From Leptolyngbya sp. NIES-2104 (GTDB lineage: Bacteria; Cyanobacteriota; Cyanobacteriia; Leptolyngbyales; Leptolyngbyaceae): a DNA stretch of 64,000 nt. Below, in pieces: positions 7,305-15,575 of this stretch (position 1 is the first letter of the stretch; each line of letters begins with the position of its first letter). The stretch spans positions 2,046,001 through 2,110,000 of the forward strand of contig NZ_BBWW01000001.1 in assembly GCF_001485215.1 (NCBI RefSeq), given 5' to 3'. The notes beneath the pieces were generated by a model. It was given only the letters and a program-made list of their open reading frames with translations. It ran no database searches and was not told where the DNA came from. A program made the position numbers and the translations under genes.

Positions 7305-8345
7305 TCACTCTTTAGTATTATTTTCCACATCCTCATCAAATAGATTTTCGACTCCTTCCAAGGTGAAGATCACTGGATTTTGAGTGGAAGCAGCAATTTT
7401 TAGCTGATCAAATGTGGTTTCTTGAGTCAGAGCACCATAACCATTTGGCTCGATTAACGGCTCAACTTTTGGCGAATCTCCCTGAAAGAGAGATTTCAAT
7501 TCTGCTGGAGCTTCTCGCCCACTGATTGATCCCTTACGGGGCGGAACGACTGGCACTGCGATCGGAAATTCATCGACCTCAACCGCTAACTGATCGATTA
7601 ACTCCGTGAGAACGGTGATGGAATCGATCGCGGCTCCGGTTGATTGACGCTGCGATTTGGCTGAGGGTAATTCGGTTCCGGCATACGGCATTGCAAGCTG
7701 AGGGAGTTGATTCGGATCAGATGCACTTTGGAGAAACGCCGAGGCATTTTGTCCCATCTGAGTCGCCAACCGTCCGACGATACCGGAAAACATGACTTCG
7801 CTCTGCTGTCCCAGACTATGTAATTTATCAATCCCTTGAGACAGTGAATCTTGATATGCCTGAATATCCTTCTGTAGCGATTCAAACACGACATGTAGCG
7901 TTGAATCGAGCGTGGTGAGGACTTGATCGGCTCGATCGTGAATGACTTGAAGTTTCTCGACAGGCAAATTTTCCGAAGTTTGCGGACTTGGTTGCTCTAA
8001 TAATTCGCGATGTGCCTCAAGCTGACGAATTTCGCGCAGTAAAGCATTTCGCTGCTGCATCAGACTCGAAACTTCAGAATGAAGCGGACGTAACAGCGTC
8101 GATCGTAGAGCGTTCATCTCCTCGATCACCGCTTGCATCACGTCTTGAGCCTGATTGTCCTTTTCTGGCTTTTCCTGGCTCAAGTCGTACAGCGCATATT
8201 GTAAATAGGTGCGAACTTGTTCTAAAACTTGACGTTGACGGGTGAGTTGTGCAGCCGTTCCCCAAGGCAAACGGGCGTTTCCTTGAGCGAGTACGTCTTG
8301 AACTTCCGTAAGAAGACGCTGAATCTGATCCTGATTGGCAGTCAC
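7305..8345 (-). CDS. Coiled-coil hypothetical protein (346 aa)
   Basis: It begins with GTG (MTANQDQIQRLL), preceded by AAGGA at suitable spacing. The N-terminal 200 residues are almost all helical with heptad-like patterns (VLEQVRTYLQYALYDL…SLMQQRNALLREIRQLEAHRELLEQ…). The C-terminal third is low-complexity and Pro/Ser-rich (VVPPRKGSISGREAPAELKSLFQGDSP) and ends in an acidic tail VENLFDEDVENN. No enzymatic motif is present. It looks like a conserved cyanobacterial scaffold or structural protein; function not assigned. Confidence 0.75.
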   Translation of the reverse strand: MTANQDQIQRLLTEVQDVLAQGNARLPWGTAAQLTRQRQVLEQVRTYLQYALYDLSQEKPEKDNQAQDVMQAVIEEMNALRSTLLRPLHSEVSSLMQQRNALLREIRQLEAHRELLEQPSPQTSENLPVEKLQVIHDRADQVLTTLDSTLHVVFESLQKDIQAYQDSLSQGIDKLHSLGQQSEVMFSGIVGRLATQMGQNASAFLQSASDPNQLPQLAMPYAGTELPSAKSQRQSTGAAIDSITVLTELIDQLAVEVDEFPIAVPVVPPRKGSISGREAPAELKSLFQGDSPKVEPLIEPNGYGALTQETTFDQLKIAASTQNPVIFTLEGVENLFDEDVENNTKE

Positions 8346-8720
8346 AATAACAATCCTTGATTAGAATTCGGCAATACCGGACATCCCATTGATCTCAACT
8401 TAGTTGTAGGTTGCCCGAACCGAATCATCTTTTGCCAGTTTCACAGGGAATTAGAAAATCAATCTACTTCACGAAACAAAGCTTCACGACGAAATCAGGA
8501 CGATTTTACAAGAAGCTCATGTTCTTGTTTTTACTTCGGAACGGGCAATCTGAGTGAAACGTGCGCTCTTATTCAGTAAACCCTCTAAAATAATCCCAGA
8601 CTGTCCGAGTGCATGGCTGTGCAATCTCTGGGACAGATGGGCATTTTAAGCTCATCCCTCATTTGATTTTAAGGGTCATCTTGCGTTCTTTTTTCTGCCG
8701 CACTCTGGTTAGTACTCTCA
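8346..8720. other. Intergenic region with a hairpin upstream of the Crp-type gene
   Basis: A divergent intergenic region between the coiled-coil protein and the Crp-type regulator. TCCCAGA (8594-8600) and TCTGGGA (8627-8633) can pair around a 26-nt loop about 90 bp before the regulator's start. No coding frame was seen. Confidence 0.5.
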
Positions 8721-9422
8721 ATGGAAGACCGTTACACTCTCCGCGATACTACGATCAATGCGTCGATCCGCTCTGCCCCGTTCTTTGAAGGACTGCCAGA
8801 TAGTGCGATCGAAAAAGCAATCTCTCATGTCGTGATGCGAACTCATCCGGCGAATCAGGTGATTTTGCTTGAAAACGACTGGGGCAGTTCGGTCTACTTT
8901 ATTCTCAGTGGTTGGGTGAAGATTCGGACTTACAACCTCGACGGCAAAGAGGTGACGCTCAACATTCTAGGCAAGGGTGAACTGTTCGGTGAAATGGCTC
9001 CGCTTGATGAAGTTCCACGATCGACGGATGTTATTACTCTGGCTCCGACGGTGATCGGCAATATGCCTGCTCAAGATTTTGTGCAGTTGCTGAATTCTGA
9101 ACCAGAAGCGGGAATTCGACTCGCGCAATTAATGGCACGACGACTGAGACAGGTCAATCGCCGCTTGAGACTGCGCGAATCGGACAGCACATCGCGGGTG
9201 GCAGATATTTTGCTATTTCTGGCGGATGGGCAAGGGAAACGGGGACAGAACGGAACTGAGATCCCGAATTTGCCGCATCGGGAATTAAGTAGTTTGAGTG
9301 GATTGGCGCGGGAGACTGTAACTCGTGTGTTGAGCAAGCTGGAGAAGAAAGGCTTGATTGTGCGCGATCGCGATACGCTTTGTATCCCGGATGCTCATGC
9401 CCTTGAACGGTTGATGATTTAA
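8721..9422 (+). CDS. Crp/Fnr-family transcriptional regulator
   Basis: The N-terminal cyclic-nucleotide-binding beta-roll (residues ~18-130) includes GSSVYFILSGWVKIRTYNLDGKEVTLNILGKGELFGEMAPLDEVPRSTDV. The dimerisation helix (~135-160) and a winged HTH (~165-230) follow, with the recognition region LSGLARETVTRVLSKLEKKGLIV. In CRP, cAMP is held by an Arg-Ser pair after 'GE…A'; here GEMAPLDEVPRSTDV keeps R-S, so a nucleotide ligand is possible. It is not NtcA or CcpA by recalled sequence; the exact subfamily is undetermined. Confidence 0.9.
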   Translation: MEDRYTLRDTTINASIRSAPFFEGLPDSAIEKAISHVVMRTHPANQVILLENDWGSSVYFILSGWVKIRTYNLDGKEVTLNILGKGELFGEMAPLDEVPRSTDVITLAPTVIGNMPAQDFVQLLNSEPEAGIRLAQLMARRLRQVNRRLRLRESDSTSRVADILLFLADGQGKRGQNGTEIPNLPHRELSSLSGLARETVTRVLSKLEKKGLIVRDRDTLCIPDAHALERLMI

Positions 9423-9444
9423 AAATCAAGTTTCTGCAAGTCGC

Positions 9445-9537
9445 TTAGATTGGCGCACCTGTGAGCGCGATCGCAAACGTGAGCAGGACGATGAAAAGAA
9501 ATTTTGCAGTTTTGACGGAGAATGCCGTTTTCGACAT
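9445..9537 (-). CDS. Possible 30-aa membrane microprotein
   Basis: ATG at 9537 opens MSKTAFSVKTAKFLFIVLLT… ending ALTGAPI: a basic N-terminus and one hydrophobic helix. It contains an in-frame HIP1 octamer, consistent with coding use, but no clear Shine-Dalgarno sequence. No family recognised. Confidence 0.35.
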   Translation of the reverse strand: MSKTAFSVKTAKFLFIVLLTFAIALTGAPI

Positions 9538-9689
9538 CTGATTGAATAAGTACGATCGAGGATTTTGCACAACTCTAGGCGTAAATTTTGACACTTTATT
9601 TTATCGATCAGTGAGCGAAGCCAAGACCATAGAAACTGGTAACTCTCAAAGAATTTAAGTCATCTGTAAATTTGATCGAGCTTCACTCT

Positions 9690-9824
9690 GTGACTACTTG
9701 GAAGATTTCAAATGTTCCAGAAGCCATTGGTTATCTAATTGGCGATCGCGATTCGTCGAGCATTCTAGGAATGATTTTGAGTTTCACTCTTTTTGCAGGG
9801 GTGGCTTTGATCCCAGAGCGATAA
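9690..9824 (+). CDS. Possible 44-aa membrane microprotein
   Basis: GTG at 9690 opens (V)TTWKISNVPEAIGYLIGDRD… followed by a hydrophobic helix (ILGMILSFTLFAGVALIP) and stop. There is no ATG and only a weak ribosome site, so it may be spurious. It directly precedes the OCP-N-like gene. No family recognised. Confidence 0.3.
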   Translation: MTTWKISNVPEAIGYLIGDRDSSSILGMILSFTLFAGVALIPER

Positions 9825-9858
9825 CCTGATCGGTGTAAGTGATTTGGGATTTGTGTTT

Positions 9859-10359
9859 ATGACTTCGATTAATACAAGCAACTTGGATCAAGCGATCGTA
9901 GAATTTCAGAGTTTGCCCGTTGAGGAAAAACTTGCTGTTTTAGGCTTTTTGTTCAAGGACGTTTCTGGCTCGATTCCTGAGAGTTCGTTTAACGGTGTGA
10001 ATAGTAATGAAATTACGCCGTTAATCGAGCAAATTCAGGCACAGCGCTCTGATGAACAAATCCAAACGCTCGGAGATTTCCTATCAAGTCAGAATTCTCA
10101 AGGCGATGGAGTTGCACTCGATCCGCATCCAAGCAAAGCACTTCTGGAACTGATTCCAGGCAATACACAGCCTGCATTGACTCGTTATAAAGCACTAGAT
10201 CAGAGTTCTCGCTTGGCATTTTGGTATCAATTAGGTCAACAGTTCAGTAATAGTATTCCAAGCGATGTTTCGCTGTCTCCGAAAGCGAGCGAACTGCTTA
10301 CCTCATTACGATCGCTGGGTGCTGAGCAACAAGCGGCTTTCCTGAGTCAGATTGCGTAG
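9859..10359 (+). CDS. OCP N-terminal-domain-like (helical carotenoid protein-like) protein
   Basis: ATG at 9859 (MTSINTSNLDQAIVEFQ) is preferred to TTG 9844. The ~166-aa all-helical protein has two similar halves: AIVEFQSLPVEEKLAVLGFLFKDV and ALTRYKALDQSSRLAFWYQLGQQF, resembling the pseudo-twofold arrangement of orange carotenoid protein N-domains (cf. 'KLGFWYELGRFM' in OCP). Stand-alone versions (HCPs) bind carotenoid and quench singlet oxygen. Several carotenoid-tunnel aromatics seem missing, so it may be a divergent relative that does not bind pigment. There is no CTD or FRP gene nearby. Confidence 0.55.
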   Translation: MTSINTSNLDQAIVEFQSLPVEEKLAVLGFLFKDVSGSIPESSFNGVNSNEITPLIEQIQAQRSDEQIQTLGDFLSSQNSQGDGVALDPHPSKALLELIPGNTQPALTRYKALDQSSRLAFWYQLGQQFSNSIPSDVSLSPKASELLTSLRSLGAEQQAAFLSQIA

Positions 10360-10532
10360 GGTTAGAATCTGCGATCGTGCCAACAGAGTACGATCGCACT
10401 TCATTAAAGAAATTTAACGAAATCCTTTCATTTTAATTACGAAATAAGACATTCAAAGAAGCCAGCGAATAGAACAAGTTAAGCTTGCGAGAGCTTTTCA
10501 ATTGTCCGTAAAAGAATTCACAAGGCTTCATC

Positions 10533-12110
10533 ATGCGTGTCTTACTGCTTTATCCAGTTTTTCCTCAGAGTTTTTGGTCATTTGAAAAAGCACTACAACT
10601 TGTCGGTCGAAAAGCGATGTTGCCGCCACTGGGACTAATTACAGTGGCGGCGATTTTGCCGCAAGAGTGGGAGTTTAAATTAGTCGATCTCAATGTTCGC
10701 CCTGTGACCGAAGCAGAATGGGACTGGGCAGATTTAGTGCTCATGTCTGCAATGATTGTGCAAAAACATGATCTTTTAGAACAAATTCGAGAAGCAAAAC
10801 GACGTGGAAAGCCAGTTGCTGTAGGCGGTCCTTATGCAACTGCACTTCCAGATGAGGTTTCAGAAGCGGATTATCTGATTTTGGATGAAGGCGAAATTAC
10901 TTTACCGAAATTTATCGAGGCTGTGCAGCGTGGGGAAACTCATGGAACGTTTCGGTCAGATGGCAATCGCCCGGATGTAACAATCACGCCAATTCCTCGA
11001 TTTGATCTGCTTGAGTTCGATGCCTACGATAATATGTCGGTTCAGTTCTCACGCGGTTGTCCGTTTCAGTGCGAATTTTGCGACATTATTGTTCTTTACG
11101 GGCGCAAACCTCGGACAAAAAGCCCTGAGCAATTGTTAGCAGAACTCGATCGCTTATACGATCTTGGTTGGCGACGATCGATTTTCATGGTCGATGATAA
11201 TTTCATCGGGAATAAACGCAATGTAAAACTGCTCTTGAAAGCGCTTCAAGGCTGGATGGAAGAGCATGAGTATCCCTTTCACCTCAGCACTGAAGCGTCT
11301 GTCGATTTAGCTCAAGATGATGAGCTAATGGACTTGATGGTCGAGTGCAATTTCAATGGAGTATTTTTAGGCATTGAAACGCCTGATGAGTCAAGTTTAT
11401 CGCTCACGAACAAGCATCAGAATACAAGAAATTCGCTTTCGGATGCGGTAGATGCGATCGCATCAAAAGGCTTGCGAGTGATGGCAGGCTTCATCATTGG
11501 ATTTGACAATGAAACATCGGGGGCGGGCGATCGTATCGTGCGATTTGCCGAACAGACGACGATCCCGATCGCGATTTTCTCGATGCTACAAGCGCTACCA
11601 GATACGGCTTTGTGGCATCGCTTAAAACGTGAAGGTCGCTTGGTCGAAAACAATGCGAATTTGAATCAATCGACTTTGATGAACTTCGTGCCAACTCGAC
11701 CGTTAGAAGAAGTCACCCGCGAATATATTGATGGATTTTGGCGCTTGTATGACCCAGTGAATTATCTCGATCGAACTTATCGACATTTCCTAAAACTGGG
11801 TGCGCCCAGACATCCGAAGAAGCTGAGAAAAGTGACTTGGATTGTGATTCGGGCTTTTCTCACCGTTTGCTGGCGACAAGGTGTAATCCGCGAAACACGG
11901 TGGAAATTTTGGCATCATTTGTTTAGCATTCTCAAACAGAATCCGACTGTCGCAGAACATTACCTTTCTGTTTGCGCCCTAAATGAGCATTTCTTAGAGT
12001 ATCGCCAAGAAGTCCGCACCAAGATCGAAGCTCAGTTAGCGGACTATCTCGCCCGCCAGCAATTGGATCAAAACTTAAACTCTGTTCCTTCAAACGCTCA
12101 AACGGTCTGA
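10533..12110 (+). CDS. B12-binding-domain radical SAM protein
   Basis: The N-terminal Rossmann-type cobalamin-binding-like domain (residues 1-140, MRVLLLYPVFPQSFWSFE…) lacks an obvious DxHxxG motif. It is followed by the radical SAM core with cluster motif RGCPFQCEFCDI (CxxxCxxC, ~170-185), MVDDNFIGNKRNVK and GVFLGIETPDE. The C-terminal ~130 residues match the DUF4070-type extension with a Tyr/Arg-rich helical tail. The substrate is unknown; relatives include hopanoid and chlorophyll methylases and P-methylases. The next gene (GST) starts at its stop (TGATG), so they are translationally coupled. Confidence 0.9.
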   Translation: MRVLLLYPVFPQSFWSFEKALQLVGRKAMLPPLGLITVAAILPQEWEFKLVDLNVRPVTEAEWDWADLVLMSAMIVQKHDLLEQIREAKRRGKPVAVGGPYATALPDEVSEADYLILDEGEITLPKFIEAVQRGETHGTFRSDGNRPDVTITPIPRFDLLEFDAYDNMSVQFSRGCPFQCEFCDIIVLYGRKPRTKSPEQLLAELDRLYDLGWRRSIFMVDDNFIGNKRNVKLLLKALQGWMEEHEYPFHLSTEASVDLAQDDELMDLMVECNFNGVFLGIETPDESSLSLTNKHQNTRNSLSDAVDAIASKGLRVMAGFIIGFDNETSGAGDRIVRFAEQTTIPIAIFSMLQALPDTALWHRLKREGRLVENNANLNQSTLMNFVPTRPLEEVTREYIDGFWRLYDPVNYLDRTYRHFLKLGAPRHPKKLRKVTWIVIRAFLTVCWRQGVIRETRWKFWHHLFSILKQNPTVAEHYLSVCALNEHFLEYRQEVRTKIEAQLADYLARQQLDQNLNSVPSNAQTV

Positions 12111-12775
12111 TGGCTTTTCTGACGCTAATTATCGGCAACAAGAACTATTCATCCTGGTCATTACGTCCGTGGCTGGCTTTGAAACAGTTCGAGTTGCCGT
12201 TTGATGAAGTTCGCATCCCTCTCTATACGCCTGAATCGACTGCCCAAATTCGGCAATATTGCCCAGATGGAAACGGAAAAGTGCCGATTCTGATTCACGA
12301 GAGCCGAGCGATTTGGGATTCGATGGCAATTTTTGAATACCTAGCTGAAATGTATCCGGAGCGATCGTGGTGGACAGGAGATCGCTCCGGGCGGGCAATT
12401 GCCCGATCGATTTGCGCTGAAATGCACAGCGGTTTCTTTGCACTACGAAATCAGTTAGCGATGAACTGTCGCGGGCATTTTCCGAACTACGAAATCACCC
12501 CGGAAGTTCAGCAGGACATCGATCGCATTACAACCGTTTGGAAACATTGCCGTGAAAAGTACGGAACTGGCGGCGGATTTTTATTTGGAAGATTTACGAT
12601 CGCGGATGCCGTCTATGCGCCTGTGGTTCTAAGATTTCGCACGTATGATGTGAAGCTTGATCCAATCTGTCAGGACTATTCAGAAGCGATTTTGGCGTTA
12701 CCCGCGATGCAGGAATGGTTAGACAGTGCGATCGCAGAACCAGAAATCATTTCAGCCTTTGATCCAGCAAATTAG
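12110..12775 (+). CDS. Glutathione S-transferase family protein
   Basis: The N-terminal thioredoxin-like domain begins LIIGNKNYSSWSLRPWLALKQFELPFDEV; Ser-x-x-Ser/Trp here replaces the Tyr or Cys of classical GSTs, as in the bacterial YfcF/zeta-like group. The cis-Pro segment GKVPILIHESRAIWDSMAIFEYLAE and an all-helical C-domain ending in ADAVYAPVVLRF follow. 221 aa is typical. It overlaps the radical SAM stop by one base, so a joint function is likely. It ends with a four-base overlap with convergent alr. Confidence 0.9.
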   Translation: MAFLTLIIGNKNYSSWSLRPWLALKQFELPFDEVRIPLYTPESTAQIRQYCPDGNGKVPILIHESRAIWDSMAIFEYLAEMYPERSWWTGDRSGRAIARSICAEMHSGFFALRNQLAMNCRGHFPNYEITPEVQQDIDRITTVWKHCREKYGTGGGFLFGRFTIADAVYAPVVLRFRTYDVKLDPICQDYSEAILALPAMQEWLDSAIAEPEIISAFDPAN

Positions 12776-13977
12776 CTCCAAAATTTTCGGGTGGATTGCC
12801 GAATTTCCCGCTTCACTAACGGTTTACCCACTGCAACACGCGGTAATCGATGTTTGAACCCGCAGAGAATCTCCCAAGAAATGGTTCCAAGCAGATTCGC
12901 CCAGTCGTCTGCCAAAATTTTCTCGTTTCCGTCTTGCCCTAACAAAGTGACAACTTCACCTTCTTGCAAAGCTGGAATATGGCTGACATCGAGCATTAAC
13001 TGATCCATCGTGATCGAGCCGATTTGCTTAGCGTGTTGTCCCCGAACGAGACCAGTCATCTTGTTCGATAAGTTCCGGGGCACTCCGTCCGCATAACCGA
13101 TTCCGATCACAGCGATTTGAGTTTCTCGATCGGCAATAAATCGATATCCGTAACTCACTCCAGTTCCTGCTTGGATCGTTTTCACTTGAGTCACCCGCGC
13201 TTTCACCTGCATCACAGGACGTAAATCGATCGCGGATTTCAAATGTTCTGCTGGATAGAGTCCGTACAGTAACAGCCCGGTTCGTACCATGTCATAGTGC
13301 AAGCTCGAATCCACGATCGTACCTGCCGAATTCGCTAAATGAAATCGTGGATGCTTGCCGTTCAAATCATATCCACAGGCGCGAATGGCAGTTTCGTATC
13401 GCTGTTGTTGCTGGTTGCGAATCGTGGAATCGAGATCTTCAGCAGTGGCGAGATGAGAATAGATACTCGCGATCGACAAATTTGGCAAGCCCTTCACCAG
13501 TTGGACAAACTCAACCGCATTTTCCCAAGAAGTCCCCAAGCGCGACATTCCTGTATCTAGTTTGAGGTGAATCGGAAGCGTCCGACGGGCAGACTCTGAA
13601 TAAACTAAAGCTTGTTTGGGTGTACAGAGCGTGGGTTGAAGATGCCAATGCTCGATCGCTCGAATTTGCTCAGACGTATGAGTCGCACCTAAAACGAGAA
13701 TCGGCGCTTCGATTCCCGCTTCTCTCAGTTCAATCCCCTCCGGAATCGTTGCCACTCCGAGCCAACTCGCGCCTGATTGTAAAACCGTTTGTGCGACCGT
13801 CACGGCTCCATGTCCATACGCATCCGCTTTCACGACCGCCATTAATTCCGTCCGGGGCGAAACCAGGCTGAGAATCTGCTGCACGTTATGAGACAGTGCC
13901 GCGAGATCAATTTCTACCCAAGCCCGTTCTCGCTGCATCAGCGCAATACTCGAACTTTGATCCCAACTCAACATCAC
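12772..13977 (-). CDS. alr: Alanine racemase
   Basis: Supplies D-alanine for peptidoglycan, PLP-dependent. The N-terminal TIM barrel carries the PLP lysine in AVVKADAYGHGA (~Lys50), then the GVATIPEGIELREAG, HLKLDTGMSRLG and ANSAGT segments. The C-terminal beta domain has the catalytic Tyr region GVSYGYRF and IGIGYADGVPR. 401 aa is slightly long owing to an N-terminal extension (MMLSWDQSSSIALMQ); the true start could be internal. Confidence 0.96.
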   Translation of the reverse strand: MMLSWDQSSSIALMQRERAWVEIDLAALSHNVQQILSLVSPRTELMAVVKADAYGHGAVTVAQTVLQSGASWLGVATIPEGIELREAGIEAPILVLGATHTSEQIRAIEHWHLQPTLCTPKQALVYSESARRTLPIHLKLDTGMSRLGTSWENAVEFVQLVKGLPNLSIASIYSHLATAEDLDSTIRNQQQQRYETAIRACGYDLNGKHPRFHLANSAGTIVDSSLHYDMVRTGLLLYGLYPAEHLKSAIDLRPVMQVKARVTQVKTIQAGTGVSYGYRFIADRETQIAVIGIGYADGVPRNLSNKMTGLVRGQHAKQIGSITMDQLMLDVSHIPALQEGEVVTLLGQDGNEKILADDWANLLGTISWEILCGFKHRLPRVAVGKPLVKREIRQSTRKFWS

Positions 13978-14112
13978 TTACACTCCTCGATCACACCAAC
14001 TCGATCGACTCCTACCTCTATTTCAACAATTCTTTCAAAATCGGGAAATCTAGGGCAAAGCTTTATTTCTCGATCTTTGAAAATGCCGCCACCCTAATCT
14101 TCAACTCGTCGA

Positions 14113-14223
14113 TTGACTTCACTTTATATCGTTTCACTCGGTACAGTGGCATTTCTCGCCCTCCTAGGTCAAGCGATCGTGCAAAGGACACGGAGAAATG
14201 GCAACCTATTGGTTGAAAGGTAA
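14113..14223 (+). CDS. Possible 36-aa membrane microprotein
   Basis: A TTG-started frame gives (L)TSLYIVSLGTVAFLALLGQA… followed by the basic tail QRTRRNGNLLVER: one membrane helix with positive-inside tail and an in-frame HIP1-like GCGATCG. There is no ribosome site, and it lies 28 bp before the 170-aa gene. No family recognised. Confidence 0.3.
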   Translation: MTSLYIVSLGTVAFLALLGQAIVQRTRRNGNLLVER

Positions 14224-14251
14224 AAAGCAGCTTGCCCACACAGTTTAAACG

Positions 14252-14764
14252 ATGAAAATTTTCCACCTGAGCTTGCGCGAATTTGAAACCCTGAATAAAG
14301 ACCACGCCGATCAACTGGTCTTTCAAGAAAAAACTTATGTCAAAGGCGACGCGTTTTCAGAACGAGTTTACGATCGCGTCATTGAAAATCTTCATTTAGA
14401 AGGCAACGATCTCACCTCGTGCTTAGTTGTGGATATGGATGGCGGCTATTTTGTATGGCGAGAAGTCAAGCTGCCTGAAGGGGTCGCTGAAGAAGAGACT
14501 CCTGAATCGATCGGGTCTGAAGAAATCGCTAACTTAATCGCATTCTCGATCGATCAAGTGATTGAGGAAATTTTCACCCACAAGCAACCGATCACACTTG
14601 AATTTTTTAGTGATCGACTCAAAAACCCTGAACTTGCCCAAAAAATATTCGCCAAATTACAAGAAATGGGCACCCTGCTGCAAATCGCTGAATTTCTTGA
14701 ACCAGCGAACCAAGCGTCCCCGCAAGCTCGAACCTCCCGCATTTATCGAGGTGTTTCGTACTAA
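14252..14764 (+). CDS. Conserved hypothetical protein (170 aa)
   Basis: A soluble, acidic protein with no export signal. It starts MKIFHLSLREFETLNKDHADQLVFQEKTYVKGDAF and has a central beta/acidic portion (CLVVDMDGGYFVWREVKLPEG) and helical segments (EEIANLIAFSIDQVIEEIF…FSDRLKNPELAQKIFAKLQEMG). It resembles a cyanobacterial conserved family without known function. It lies 67 bp upstream of the HNH nuclease gene on the same strand. Confidence 0.78.
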   Translation: MKIFHLSLREFETLNKDHADQLVFQEKTYVKGDAFSERVYDRVIENLHLEGNDLTSCLVVDMDGGYFVWREVKLPEGVAEEETPESIGSEEIANLIAFSIDQVIEEIFTHKQPITLEFFSDRLKNPELAQKIFAKLQEMGTLLQIAEFLEPANQASPQARTSRIYRGVSY

Positions 14765-14831
14765 CTTGCAAGCATCGACTCGATTGGATATGTTAGCATC
14801 AGTGCAAATAAGCGCGTCTTAAACAATCCGA

Positions 14832-15341
14832 ATGGGAAAGGTTCTGGTGCTCAATGCCTCATACGAACCGCTCAATATTACCAGTTGGCGGCGAGCAGTT
14901 GTTCTGCTAATTAAAGGCAAAGCTGAGCAAGTCGAGCATAATGGAAAGTTCATTTATTCGGGGTTTCCACTCCCCACAGTGATCCGCCTGCGCCACTACG
15001 TGCGCGTCCCCTACAAAGAGATTCCCCTCACGCGGAAAAATCTTTTACACCGCGACGGACATTCCTGTCAGTACTGCGGCTATACCGGGGACGATTTGAC
15101 TTTGGATCATGTGATTCCTCGATCGAGAGGCGGCGGCGACTCCTGGGAAAATATTGTCACGGCTTGCGTTCGCTGCAACGTCAAGAAAGGCAATCGTACG
15201 CCAAAAGAAGCCGGAATGCCCCTCTACAATTCGCCACACCGTCCGCACAGTAGTCTCTACTTTGAAGTGACGAAGCATGTGAAGAATGGCGTAAACCAGG
15301 AATGGCAGAAATATGTCATCGGGGGAGTCCGCGAAGAATAA
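14832..15341 (+). CDS. HNH endonuclease
   Basis: The N-terminal part VLVLNASYEPLNITSWRRAVVLLIKGKAEQVEH is the characteristic lead-in of the chromosomal cyanobacterial HNH family. The HNH motif is complete: zinc cysteines in CQYCGYTGDDLTLDHVIPRSRGGGDSWENIVTACVRCNVKKGNRTPKEAG, i.e. CxxC…DH…N…CxxCN. 169 aa is normal. This housekeeping-like family is widely conserved and its biological substrate is unknown; no methylase is adjacent, so there is no sign of restriction-modification. Confidence 0.93.
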   Translation: MGKVLVLNASYEPLNITSWRRAVVLLIKGKAEQVEHNGKFIYSGFPLPTVIRLRHYVRVPYKEIPLTRKNLLHRDGHSCQYCGYTGDDLTLDHVIPRSRGGGDSWENIVTACVRCNVKKGNRTPKEAGMPLYNSPHRPHSSLYFEVTKHVKNGVNQEWQKYVIGGVREE

Positions 15342-15359
15342 TCTTCTGATAAGGATTTG

Positions 15360-15545
15360 ATGACCGAGTTCGGTAATTCTCTCTATCTAATGAGGGAAAC
15401 TGAACAAATCGGTCTGCCGTTTTTTGAAGTTTTTTGCGAAGATCAGGAAGTGCCTTCGATCGAGAACGAAATTAAGTCTGGCGATTCTATAGCGTTAGAT
15501 ATTCTACCTGCTTTGTCGCCAATTATTTCATTTCTTATCGACTAG
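15360..15545 (+). CDS. Possible small hypothetical protein (61 aa)
   Basis: ATG at 15360 follows AAGG at close spacing and gives an acidic peptide (MTEFGNSLYLMRETEQIGLP…) ending SPIISFLID. It lies between the HNH and DHH genes on the same strand. No family recognised; it may be spurious. Confidence 0.3.
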   Translation: MTEFGNSLYLMRETEQIGLPFFEVFCEDQEVPSIENEIKSGDSIALDILPALSPIISFLID

Positions 15546-15575
15546 GCTGGTTCTATTTTTCGCACAACTTCTAGT

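Noticed and set aside
7123-7308. 61-residue minus-strand frame between the sugar transferase and coiled-coil genes
   Set aside because: No ribosome site or recognisable features; it overlaps both neighbours' ends and fits an intergenic promoter region better.
14063-14326. 87-residue minus-strand frame overlapping the start of the 170-aa gene
   Set aside because: Overlaps a better-supported gene on the opposite strand and has no recognisable features.
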